Position numbers and translations under genes: made by a program. Shown piece after piece: positions 22,114-33,111 of a stretch of DNA of 39,639 nucleotides (positions within the stretch are counted from its first letter, which is position 1; every line of letters starts with the position of its first letter). This DNA comes from Polymyxa betae (taxonomy: Eukaryota; Endomyxa; Phytomyxea; Plasmodiophorida; Plasmodiophoridae), in contig RBZT01000644.1 in assembly GCA_003693705.1 (NCBI GenBank), positions 1-39,639 of the forward strand, read 5' to 3'. Under the pieces are notes generated by a model. It saw only the letters and a program-made list of their open reading frames with translations. It made no database searches and was not told the DNA's origin.

Positions 22114-23076
22114 ATTGTATGTGTGTAGGGATGGAGTCGTTTGAAGTATTCGATGTGAATGTGTGATTGATGTAATGATTATGATGGATGATCTCGGGTC
22201 GTTGGTAGAATCAGGGCCCGATGCAGATTGTTCGAGAATCCCATTCGAGATTGTTTGATGACCCGAATCTGGCACAGAACCGTTCTAGATTCACGACAAT
22301 GACGCGGTCGGGGGTGCAGGCCGCGCTCATCCGACCGATCTGCCAGGGATGAGCCAGGTAACGAAACGAACTTTGAAAGTCATGAGATATATAGAGGAGA
22401 ATGAAGTCGGTGATGGAGATAGATGCATTGAGGATATAGAGATATTGCTATCCTTACAACAGGAGGATCTTTGAAGATTTTGCATTTCGTCTTTTTGTAT
22501 TGTGATTCGTGCTGCATTCATCTATATAATAAGTGATCAAGCAGAGACGCAATGTCACACGAGTGATCAAGAGAAGAACGTTTACGACGTCGGCAGTGAC
22601 CATTAGATGTTGAAGGCACTCAGATAGAGCAGATTGAGAATGATGTTGACGTGCTGAAAACATGAACTAAGTTATATTTACCAGATGATACAACTGTGAA
22701 TGTTTTGCAGCGCTGATTGCCAATCAAATGTTCGATTAATCTGCCAGCTTGACAGCTCATCTATCTTCAATAAACCAGGCTGATAATTCACATCTCTTCA
22801 GATCTCTTCCAGGATGTAAATGCCCCATTACATTATCAAGTCAGTAGAACTTGGAAGTCCATCAAACCAGTTCTACCTTAATCTTTCAATCCTGCACATG
22901 AAACCTCTCAAAAATTTGAATCTCGATATCAAAATGATTTTTATAGATACACGCCCAGATATAGATAGAAGAAATCACCAGCTAGATGATAATAGATTGA
23001 GAGGATTTTTACAGCAGATTGAGGCGGCCGGCTGGATCAGATCGGGGATATCTCGGTCGTACTGGATCCTGGGGGG
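22114..23076. other. Gene-free AT-rich region
   Basis: Holds the presumed promoter of the mucin-like gene. No other supported gene. Confidence 0.4.
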
Positions 23077-23385
23077 TCAGGTCCTCGACACATCCGACAT
23101 CAATCCATACAGAATCTGGAGCCGGTCGCCGTCGGCGGCGGCGCCCTGGGCCAATACGATGCCCGAGTCGGATCGAGCCCGACGATCCAGTACGTCCCGG
23201 TAGTCGTCGTACTGGCGCTGCAGGTCGGCGAGGCGCTGCTCGAGATCCGTCAGGGTCGTCGGGCCCTGGCGGTGGTGGTCGCCGTCTTTCTCGTTGACGG
23301 TCCCATGGGCGGCCAGGCCCAGACTCAACAGGGCCAGCACGACGCCCACGGACGCCGACAGGATCAGGATGCGGGCCGCCAACAT
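23077..23385 (-). CDS. Small secreted or membrane-anchored coiled-coil protein
   Basis: Single-exon minus-strand frame of 102 residues from the ATG at 23385. It opens with a long hydrophobic segment (MLAARILILSASVGVVLALL and onward to AAHG) that could be a signal peptide or membrane anchor. A helical heptad-like stretch follows (LEQRLADLQRQYDDYRDVL), then a short Ala/Gly/Asp-rich tail. The family is unknown. The frame is strikingly GC-rich compared with flanking DNA. It may be the first exon of a longer gene, but no convincing downstream exon was found. The upstream sequence has GGGATTAACCC and GGGATTAATCC side by side at about 23460-23488. Confidence 0.55.
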   Translation of the reverse strand: MLAARILILSASVGVVLALLSLGLAAHGTVNEKDGDHHRQGPTTLTDLEQRLADLQRQYDDYRDVLDRRARSDSGIVLAQGAAADGDRLQILYGLMSDVSRT

Positions 23386-24751
23386 CCTGAGATATGTTGG
23401 AAAGGATTGGATGTGATCGAGAGCGACCAACCGACCGGAATAGAGAGACGTCGATCTGACGGGATTAACCCGAGATGGGATTAATCCGGAATACTGGCCC
23501 CCCGCCCCCCCCCGGATTCTGCACGCCTCGACTTGCCAGTCAAATGATCTCGCTTCCAACACAGTATCACTTTATAAGCCATCTTATCTCCTTGCTCTAT
23601 TTCTAGAATTCATAATACGTTTTTTCCAGAAACAGCGGTCTCAAGATTGACATTTTGTGAAGAAATCATCTTTGCCATCATCTGAAAGCTCCATTCAATT
23701 ACATTTCCGCATCTCGACTGTTAAGCTGTTCTTCATCATGTGCGTTATTTCTGGTGTATACGTTGTTACAAATTGGAATTCCATTCTTTTTTGTAAACAC
23801 TTAAAATTACAAGCTAGCTAGAGTTTAGAAATTTGTCGAATCTCCATGATATGATGTCAAAGACACGGTTTACAGTGTCTTTCGGAATCGATCACGATCC
23901 GTCTGTATCCATGACAGGCTCCAGCTTAAAAGGTCTTAGAAATCAACAGGCATGCTGGAAACATGGTCAAGCAAATGCCAAACAATGAAAGATTCAATAA
24001 TTATCCAAGATTAGAGCCATTGGGAGTCGGAGTTTTACGAATAGATTGAGAAATGGACAGAAAGACATCGGAATAAAAATTCCAACCAGGCCATTATGAG
24101 CAGTGTGATAAACGGATTTATCATTGAGTTATCAAGGATATTTCTCATCTAAAACCACTTAGAAATTAAGTCACAAGACACAAGGCGATACTCATCTAAA
24201 ACCACTTAGAAATTAAGTCACAAGACACAAGGCGATATTGCACACGAAAGAGGAAAACGATACAGCACCAATAGAAGCAAAATCATTTAAAAAAAACGAC
24301 ATAAAATGCAGAAGATTGCAGATAGATGATTGCAATGATGCATTATAACACGACAAGTTTATGGAAAAGTTTCTAGATGCAGCTCACCGGTGCGGATGAT
24401 TGATATGGCGATGAAAGCTGGTGTAAGCGAGGAGTAGATGGTCATCCCAGTCCGATTGGGAGCGTGTCTACCATACATTATCGAGGTGGTTTTAAGCCCT
24501 GATTATTCATGATCTGAAACAGATCATTTCGGTCACAAACACCAACAATACAGAGCACGGTGTTTAATCACAACTGATGCTGCCTGCATTGATTAGGGTT
24601 TGGACAGCCAGTCATGAGTTATGACCACCTATCAATAACCGGTATCTCTCTACGGATTTCTTCCAGTCTACGAATTCATATCAAAGATGGAATGCAACAG
24701 CGTAAACCGGACTGATATATTGGAGATCGAAATGTTCAAATGAGATCTGCA
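23386..24751. other. Gene-free AT-rich region
   Basis: Long spacer. The only notable structures are the 47-bp tandem duplication at 24144-24237 and a TTAGGGTTT half-repeat at about 24594. Confidence 0.45.
24144..24237. repeat. Perfect 47-bp tandem duplication
   Basis: Two identical adjacent units, 24144-24190 and 24191-24237, each starting CTCATCTAAAACCACTT and ending AAGGCGATA. Identity implies a recent event. Confidence 0.95.
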
Positions 24752-27164
24752 TTACAAATAATCAATAACTTGGGCAGGTACGACTTCATACAGACAGATA
24801 GGACAACGAATTGATGAATGTGATGGAGTCTGTAAACGTAAACGTCCTGCACAAGAAGTATGCAGATAATGACCACAATGGAACTCTACTATAGGTAACG
24901 TGTCAAGACGTTGACGGACCTCCTGCACCATGTCAGAAGAATCGTTGGGAAGTGGTCTACGTTACTCACTCGCATGTTAACACTGTCAGTTGGGATTAGA
25001 GGTCCGTTACAGATTCGACACTGCTTTCCAGCGCCGTTGATCTGACGAAACGTAAACAGCCAAATAAGTTCAGGCCGCAACAAGCAGACCTTCGGTATCA
25101 AGCTGGTATCGTTAACGTCCAGTACGACGGGCTCCATATAGTGCGGTACGATGGCTACGGGGAGATAAGTTCGTATGACACACGTTTCGGAGAATTCCCG
25201 AAAAAAATGAAAATGATTCGTCACACAGTAAATGTTACTCATGGTGGATTACGTTACAGCTTACCGTATCGATACTGTGGGAATCTGGCACATATAGTAC
25301 GTTGCTGTTGTACAGTGAGACGGACATAAATCCATACAAGCAGGTCGATATGGGATGATGGGGTCTGTCCCGAACCCCGTAACTGCGCGATGAAGTTCGG
25401 AGCGTTCAGCAGAGCCCATAATAGATCGGCCCATTCAAATACAGCCTGTGTCATAGGCCAGTGACTGACCTGTGCTAGTTGCTCTATATGAAGAGGTAAC
25501 GCCTGCCAACGTCGGTCTCGAATAATCACGAGAGGGAGGAGTCCCCATCGATCAGATAGAGTGACCAAGGATCCGGAGACGAGATTGTAACAAGCACGAC
25601 GCATATCGGGGTGGCTGTGTGGCTGTTGAGGGAGAAGGGAGATACGGAGCAGGATATAGAGAGATTCGGCAAGTTTTAAACGGGGTCCGAATCCTGTCGT
25701 CACGGAGCTGTAATCACTCATATGTAATATCCTGAGAAAACAAATTCGCATTTAAAAATTTTGAAAGACGGATTTGAAAGTTTTGAAAGCTAAAATGAGC
25801 GGTTAATGAAAAAAATGTAAAAAAAACAATAAAAATGTTAAGCTAAAGAATTTGATGAAAACGGAAAAAATGTTGAGAGACCATTGCGACAAACAGACAG
25901 CGACACCAGCCATATGCCGGGCTAGATTCATAGGGTGGCGGCCTGTGTCGTACAGGCCCAGGTCGGTGATTAGGTCGGGACCGTTACGGACATGTAACAG
26001 ATCGTAAAACAATTTGCCGAACGCGAGGTGGGAATCATCCCATTCAGCGCCGAATATCCTCGCATTCCGAAACGATTCGATCAGAATCCGAATGAAGGAG
26101 CGCAGGCGATTCGCGGACATGTGCTCCAGGATGCGTCGATTGCGGATTCTCCCAAGTCCGAACCAGTATCTGAACAATTGGCGTAGCTCGCGACCCGCTC
26201 CTGTTCCTGTCGCACTAAAATCTTTTCAGCCAGATCGTCATTGGAAGAAAACTTTGAAATTTTTCTTTTGGCATAACGACCTGGTGGTTAAATGGGGCCA
26301 GGTTCTGTCCAGTTGTAACATAACATTAACCCATGTCTTATCGGGTATCGACATACGCAGGCCGAATTCAATGACAACGTCGCGGACGTACTGGTCCAGC
26401 CGGAGCGGATCGAATTCGGGTGCTAATAACGATCGAACTGCGTGGCGCAGCTTGGCGACGGTTTTGGTGCGAGATGGCCAGATCGACGTTGTGATCAGAG
26501 ATGCGGTGGTGTCGAAGAAGGCCACGGACCATTGTAACGGGGTTAGTAACATAGAGGCGCGTTGGGCCACGGGTTTGACGACCTCAAGTGAGGACATCTG
26601 GACAAGTCTGCGCCAGGTCCGGAGTAAGTCCGAACAGTCCTGTAGTCGACCGGAGGCCACGATCTCGTTATAGAATTGGTGCAGAGCAGCGCAATCCGTC
26701 ACGGTCATGGTCTGATCCGAGACCTGGTCCAGAATGCGCCAGTACGACCCGGCAAACTGAGTGGCTTTGGCGGGCAATGTGCGGTCGAATAATCTCCGCA
26801 GCAGATGGGCGGAATCGGCCTCGGATATGGTCGGATATAGAATCATCAATACAGCTGCGAGACGCCATTCGTCCACGGACTCCGTCAGGAAACGTTGTCG
26901 AACAAATTCGCGCAACGACGGCGGCGCTGGGCGGGTCGAGTACGTCCGACCACGAGACAGAAACGCGAAGTCGATATCCGGATCGAAATAGGCCAGGAGG
27001 GGTTGCAGAACCCGGACAAGGTCCGGTACGTCCGCACCCTGTAACGTCAGTGTCCAGATCGCACCGATCCTGTTAGGAATCTGGTCCGGAGATAGGCCCC
27101 AGCAGCAGCCAGCGCAGAGGACCAGCACGACGGTGACAAGCCCGTGTGTGTGTGTGAAGTGCAT
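24752..27164 (-). CDS. Predicted secreted protein with C-terminal RING-H2 domain (5 exons)
   Basis: Minus-strand exons 26281-27164, 25891-26214, 25265-25731, 24970-25154 and 24752-24922 join in phase to 676 residues; introns are 66, 159, 110 and 47 nt. The N-terminus is a signal peptide (hydrophobic LVTVVLVLCAGCC after MHFTHTHG). Then comes about 580 residues of helical sequence without a family that I recognise; its first part (LSPDQIPNRIGAIW) loosely recalls an F-box. The end is a RING-type zinc finger: CRIC, then FHCGHYLHTSC, then CPIC. It is probably a ubiquitin ligase. A ligase with an export signal would fit an effector acting in a host or a membrane-associated ligase; both are inference. 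The intron 2 donor (GTCGCA) is weak. Confidence 0.75.
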
Positions 27165-27397
27165 GATGAGAGTGCCCGACGAAAGAAGGGAAACGACGGA
27201 GGGTGGCAGATCACAGGCGTTGAAGGGTGCGCGGCATCGTCACGCACTCCGTGGTACCCGCCACATACTGAATCACATCTCATTTTATTATGTCTACTAG
27301 GTACTGTCAGGGGGGTTGCTCATCACATAGAAAAAGAACCAATATCTTCCAAATAATAAACATTTTGAGAATTACATAATGGGGCTGTATTACGTTA

Positions 27398-29455
27398 CTA
27401 TCTACGGACATTCTTGCGACTTTTCATCTGTAGAGCTCCAACAGCATTAGAAAAGGGTGCACATTCGGAATATGGGCATTGAAACCAGGTTCTGTCCGCA
27501 TCCTGTAACGCAACAACCACATTTCAGAGCAGGTCATGTGTAACGATAACATAAACGCTGATGTAACGTAACGGTATTGAATAAAAAGGTGACTACCTGA
27601 AACAGAAGTACGGCTGGAACTTGAAGCCTTCCTCGCATCAGACATGTAACATCAGACAGATGTTTTTGTGGTACTCGAGTCGTAACGTAAAACAGGTGTG
27701 ACTCTGGATCGATAGCCCGTATAAGGCCTAAACCAATACATTGCGGATATGGATCATTAGGATCCCTCTCTACACATAATCCAACAAGAACACCGTTAAG
27801 TGCGGAGACGGGACCCTCGCAGTCCGGGTCCACGTACCGGACGCGGACATCGGAGAATGCAATCCGATAGCAGGGCCTGATGGACCCGGTCAGTGGCAGT
27901 CGGCTCGGACAAGTCCCGGGCTTACGCAGCAGCCAGAAGCTCGGCAATATGGGAGGCATCGACCAGGGTGTCGCAGTCCGCGATGAAAGCCGCAGCATAC
28001 GACAAAGTCCGGAGGTCTTTGGCGGTTACAGCGGGGGTCGTCGGGCGGGTGAATTTCGTAAACTGTCAGCCAACGTGTCACTACAAGAAATGCACGGTAA
28101 CGTAAAGGCAGGTCACGTGAAACACACGTTACACGCCGGACAGACCTGGTGGAGATTGACGGGTCGGTAGGCGGGTAGTTGGGGTGGTGGGGGCATTGAT
28201 GCAGCAGGATCCACAATTTCAACGATATGAGCAGGATGGATTATATCGATGATCTCGGAGAGGATCTCCGACCCGAGACCTTCCACCCAGCCCATCGTAT
28301 TCACAATTAACGGTTGCTGGGTCGGTACGCACGAGGCCACGGCTTGTACAGCACCAAGATAGTGACGAATATTGCTGGCGGCTGTTACATCACCAATATG
28401 GACACATCGGTCTCTATTAACAACAGATTTAGTCACAGAATGCTCGCAGAAAATTGATAAGAAACAATGAATGGGAACCTTAAAGACGAAAAAAAGCAGC
28501 AGAAGCTCGTAATCAGACAAATGGCAAGCTATGCGGTATGCAAGAAATAAGAAGAGAGAAACATTTCTAAGTAAAAAGGAGTAAGGTAAATTGGGTTGGA
28601 ATATGGCAGCGTTATTACGTGTTGATAGGTTGTTGATGGGCGAATGGTGGTGATAAGATCGGGGTTGTAATGTTACATATGGAGATATGACCTGGGGGCG
28701 TTACTTCCGACTGTCCCGGGTCACAGTCCAGATAGAGCACAGAATCGAACCTTCACATAGACGACAGTCAGATATATGGGGGGAGTAACATCAACAGCAA
28801 CAGCTTACGTTTCCAGTAGCTGATTCACCAAATAACGACAAAGGGTGGATTTCCCGGAAGATACCGGCCCATGGACCAGTACGGTCACTGGGTCGTGGCG
28901 ATCTGAAGCGAACAGCAGTTAGCAAAGCGTAACATGATATGATGTTACAATTATACTGGAGGTGATAGACTGGACGAGACGGGACCATTCAGGCGGGATT
29001 GTGAGGACGTCATACTCGACCTTCATCGGACCATCTTGTACTGAGCTCTATAATTCGCCATGAATGGTCTTGGACACGGAAATGTCGGGCTGAAAATCTT
29101 CTAAAATTAAACCGAAAAAGAAAAGTATCAAATGTGTTGATAAAGAGAGTGAAACAGAGTTCGACTTACAAGCTCGAACCGATGGAATTCGTCATGAAAA
29201 CGTAGAACAGTCTGATCTGAGCTCGAATGTATCAGATACCTTTGATCAGGTTCTGTGAATAATCGGGACGGGACGCCCAAACGAAGTCGATGTCCGAAGA
29301 CGGAGGCGGACCCCTGAGTAAGGACACAGGTACATAGTCCTGATACAGTAACGATCTAGAGGGGACGATCAGTAGTGTGTTTAGGCAGCCCTGTCGCCTG
29401 CAATCACCTGGTCCCGATTCAGGCAGATCTCGACCGCCTCGCCTGATTTCTCCAT
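27398..29455 (-). CDS. NOL9: NOL9/GRC3-type polynucleotide 5'-hydroxyl kinase (10 exons)
   Basis: Nucleolar RNA 5'-kinase (Grc3/NOL9 family) needed in pre-rRNA ITS2 processing. Minus-strand exons 29435-29455, 29240-29390, 29170-29216, 28957-29047, 28809-28902, 28619-28750, 28128-28413, 27926-28062, 27597-27876 and 27398-27502 join in phase to 447 residues. Walker A is GPVSSGKST. Then come YLDCDPGQSEVTPPGHIS, PILSPPFAH, HIGDVTAASN, PLIVNTMGWVEGLG, SALNGVLVGLC and a basic C-terminus, all in family order. The 23-nt intron at 29217-29239 is unusually short. The first exon, MEKSGEA, is uncertain: a longer reading through CLNRDQ needs a 17-nt intron instead. Confidence 0.88.
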
Positions 29456-30024
29456 CTGAAATTCGGAACGGAGTCCGTCACGCAGTTTCTGTCAAGACTT
29501 GAATCGGTCTGGATTTACGACTAATTGAGATTCTGACTCATGATGAAATCAGCACCAGGAGTAAGAAACCTTCAGTGTTCTGTAATCTTACACTGACGTG
29601 AAGCTTTAGAGTTTTGTCAATGTTTGTTTTCTTGCTGGTTTTTGATCGACAAAACTCCAAACTTAGAAACACAAAAGTTCAATTTGTAAATTGGGCAGTT
29701 TCTGTGCCACGCATTTATTTATCTGATTTTCTAACTCGCGCTCTTTGCTTCATTGATGTTGTTTTCATAGGCAAGCTCGATAGTTCTTTCAATTATGTAT
29801 CGAAAGTCTGGTGTTTACGAGTAACATGCTAACGATAAGATTCGTGAGCTTGATCCGGTGTCGCTGACGGCTCTGTTCGATTCTGTTGATGATCCTTGAC
29901 AGATGTTCAATAACCTCAATCGTGTTGCGACCTGGACGAAATCCTGAAATCCTTTGTTGTCCTGATTTTATTTGTTACTAAACTCATGTGTTAGATGAAT
30001 TCAGTTTATTGGTGATCAAGGTGT
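29456..30024. other. Intergenic, copy A of a duplicated segment
   Basis: Contains from about 29640 to 29885 a sequence related to 31255-31402 plus 32326-32412. Shared landmarks include AAAGTCTGG and GTCGCTGACGGCTCTGTTC. It continues into the small secreted-protein gene, whose 3' end is also duplicated at about 32720. Confidence 0.65.
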
Positions 30025-30325
30025 TTATTGGACGTTGTTGAAGAGGATGGCGGCCAGAGCAGCAGCAAGAGCAGCGATAGCGTTGGTGTTGGTTTGTGAT
30101 GCATCAGAATACCAATGATAGCCGGGGGAATCAATGCCAGCAGCAGCAGACTTTGCAGCATCAACATAACCAGGATCCATATCATCGCCAGTATTACCAC
30201 TATCATAGAATACAGTGAGAATGGCGTCTATGTAACAGGACAAGGACTTATAGAGCAGGGATCATGAACTGGGAGAACATCATCAGAAGACCGAGCAGGA
30301 TCGTGATGGCGGCGACAGAGTTCAT
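30025..30325 (-). CDS. Small secreted protein with hydrophobic C-terminus (2 exons)
   Basis: Minus-strand exons 30270-30325 and 30025-30199 with a 70-nt intron give 76 residues. The signal peptide is MNSVAAITILLGLLMMFS. The mature part is acidic (GNTGDDMDPGYVDAAKSAA) and ends in a hydrophobic AIAALAAALAAILFNNVQ, reminiscent of a GPI-attachment signal or membrane anchor. The function is unknown. Its second exon has a close relative at 32740-32860, so this is a small gene family in tandem arrangement. Without the intron the signal peptide frame stops at TAA. Confidence 0.6.
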
Positions 30326-31402
30326 CGTGGCAATTCAGATCGAAATGAGAATGGAGAGCTCACCCAGAGATGGTTCGAGGGAACGGGGGTTCCCTCGGAC
30401 TTCACGGAGTGCCGCAAGGCTGGAGCTAGGATGTCATTTGCGATATTTATATCTGATATCCCCTAATAACAAATATTGAAAACATCTACAGTGAGGCGTA
30501 TTTCTGTTCTGACTGGCTGTTGTCGTGACTCCCAGTCCGGTCCAGTACGACGTGGCCATCGACGATGCTGAATCACGACATCCACGGCGTTTCGTAGCGA
30601 TAATGTGTCTGTTGTGTTTTATTCATAATAGAATCGGATTTATTACTACCAATTCGATTTCGCCAACTTTCTTAGTGGAATTCGTGTTCCAGCTAAAAAC
30701 GTACCAGCCCCAGCTGAAATACGTTACAACAGATATCTGCTCTATGGCTGATAGCTGATATTCTCTGTTATAGAACTGATTTCAAGAATCCAGAATCGGC
30801 TATAAGAGACTACACTTCAACATTCAGCATTTGCTGCGCTGTATCATTTGCAGCATGCAGAAGAAGTCAAATGTGTTTATTAATAGACGTGCGATCGAAT
30901 TTTTTTTTTGGTTTAAACACAATTTTCCGGGCGCTGCTCGGTTTTTTCTTGGCTAAATCTATAGAGCATGCGTCGCAATGTTTGAATTTCATGGCTGTTC
31001 TCGAAGGCACTCTCATTCAGATTTTCGAGTACCTCTCATTCAAATCTTCGAGTACAAAATTCAAACGCCTTGATCTTTTCATCTAATGCAGCGGCTCTAT
31101 TACTCTCATCATGATCAAACCCGACGTCGACTGCCGGGCAGGAATCGACAGCAAGGTCTACCGGCAGTGCTTGTCGTCTCGAGCCGACTATGAATTAATG
31201 ATTAATCTGACATTGAAAACTGCGCAGTTGCGCAGTTTGTTTGTTTGCGTGACTGCGATGATCAGCAAAAGCTCTAAACTCAGACACACAAAAAATGCGA
31301 CAGTTCAATGACGCTGTTTTTTTGCATGGCATTTCCTTTTTTTCTATTACCTTGCTTGATTGATATTGTCTTCTGGGCATGCTATATAATTTTCTCCAAT
31401 AT
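30326..31402. other. Gene-free region with short tandem repeats
   Basis: No supported gene. An imperfect 23-bp tandem repeat lies at 31010-31032 and 31033-31055 (CTCTCATTCARATYTTCGAG core). Copy B of the duplicated segment begins at about 31255. Confidence 0.5.
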
Positions 31403-32325
31403 GGTACGAGACATCTTAACTCGACACAATTGATAGTGGGCCACGGAGATTTGGATCTCCCCTCTCATATCGGCTCTAAATTCAACTCCAAATGCACCAA
31501 TGGATAGATCTCGACGAAAGGAATCCAGCTATGCATTCAAGCTATGCATTCAAAAATATATTTTTTCAAATTGCGACGGAGTTTATTGCAGAAAAAAGTT
31601 ACACTGGATAGGGAAATTTTGGCCAGACCCAACGCAGATTCGGAAATCTACGCAGTTTCTGGCAGATTTACAGTTGCGCACCTGTTTAAAACCTTGCGCA
31701 CTATCTATTTTTGTCGGAATAATGTGGTTCATCAACTCCGATGAAGCTCCAATGCAGCACGCTAATGGGATTCAAAAGGGCGTGCGAACTATTCTGCTGG
31801 AGAGAGGACTTGGACTCCCACCCTAAATTTTTCCACCGCACGGACTGACAGCGAAGCTTGCTAGCGGAACACTGGAGGCTGAAGAAAGATTTCTATTAAA
31901 TTTTTATCCGAAGTTCCATTGTGAGTTCAACATCATTGAACTCTACTGGGGTGCTTCGAAGGCCTATGCTCGAAGGCATTGCGATTAAACTTTTGCTGGG
32001 CTCAAGCGTTTGTTGCCTATTGCCCTAGATTCGGTTCCTTTACAGAGTATTCGTCGCTTGCCCAAAAATGCTTTCGCTTTATGGACGCCTACCGGGTTAC
32101 GGATCAATGCGGGAGTCGGAAGCTCACCCCGGCACACGTAGAATTTGCAGTTAAGAAATTTAAAAGTCACCGCTCAATTCCAGTCTCAATCTTCAAAGAC
32201 TGATGGTATAAGATGGCATTTTAAAATCGACTAAATACAAAAATGCGCAGTGGCGCAGTATATTTTTTGCGATCGCACTTTCAAAATCAAATTGGCCGGT
32301 GTGTCGAGTTAAGATGTCTCGTACC
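31403..32325 (+). mobile_element. 923-bp inverted-repeat DNA transposon relic
   Basis: Perfect 25-bp terminal inverted repeats, 31403-31427 (GGTACGAGACATCTTAACTC start) and 32301-32325, are flanked by AT on both sides. The interior holds scrambled plus-strand pieces of a DDE transposase: an LLERGLGLPP block, then [19 protein letters not shown], then RFMDAYR and KFKSHRSIP. This is the order and wording of a widespread fungal/protist transposase family with the motif PKFHCELNxIExxWG. Several frameshifts and stops, and the missing N-terminal part, show it is a non-autonomous, internally deleted copy. Confidence 0.85.
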
Positions 32326-33111
32326 ATACGAATCAAAAGTCTGGAATTTCCGAGTCAACTTGCAAGCGATGAGACTCGTGAGCTTTAGCAGGAGTCGCTG
32401 ACGGCTCTGTTCAATTCAAATCTCAGCAATTCCGTCTACTCACAGATTGTGGTTCTATTCTGAATTTCGGCAATATTAGTGATGTACTGTATGGACTTTT
32501 AGGAAATTTGGCAATTTTCCTTTCCCGACCTTCATACTAGAATGACAATTCTGAGGAAATCCAAGCCTTATTGGACATGGTCTACAGGCCCTGTAACAGT
32601 ATTGCTTCTTCTTGCCGCGGAGCAGCAATGACAAGACATTATATGAATGGCGTCTGGAGAAGGGTATCACATTGTACTATAAATCTACATGCTGATAAAC
32701 AAGACCATTGATGGATTCAGTTTATTGGTGATCGATGTGTTATTGGACGTTGTTGAAGAGAATGGCGGCTAGAGCAGCAGCAAGAGCAGCGATAACGTTG
32801 GTGTTGATTTGTGATGCATCGGAATAGAAATAGTTCGGAATATCAATATGAGAAACAGCAGTCATTGGATCCGATGCGGAGTTTGCAGAAGACAGAGCGT
32901 CGCCTCGAAGCATCTCTCATGTCACTTGCCGGTCTCCCTCTCATTCTGTCCTTTTTCTCATTCTTTCTCTACCCGCCGCGTAGCCAACCAAAGTTTACTG
33001 TACGGCGTAACAGACTTTTTCTGGCGCGCAACTGCTGTATGATACGCATCCTCTCGTGTTCATTATGTTGTTCAAGTAGAAGACTCGAATAAAAAAAGGG
33101 TTCAGCCAAGT
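32326..33111. other. Copy B of the duplicated segment and spacer
   Basis: After the transposon, copy B resumes with AAAGTCTGG (32337-32345) and GTCGCTGACGGCTCTGTTC (about 32392-32410). A truncated relative of the small secreted-protein gene follows, and then AT-rich spacer up to the F-box gene. Confidence 0.55.
32721..32865 (-). pseudogene. Partial paralogue of the small secreted-protein gene
   Basis: The minus strand encodes YSDASQINTNVIAALAAALA and a LFNNVQ end followed by a stop, nearly identical to the C-terminus of the gene at 30025-30325. The matching signal-peptide exon is not found upstream, so it is probably a truncated copy. An exon that I cannot see remains possible. Confidence 0.55.

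Noticed and set aside
26014-27076. Long plus-strand ORFs of 219 and 162 codons.
   Set aside because: They are antisense to the first two exons of the RING-H2 gene, whose signal peptide and splice phase support the minus strand.
29078-29089. A 12-nt microexon (PDIS) in the NOL9 gene.
   Set aside because: A single intron, 29048-29169, also keeps phase and needs no microexon.
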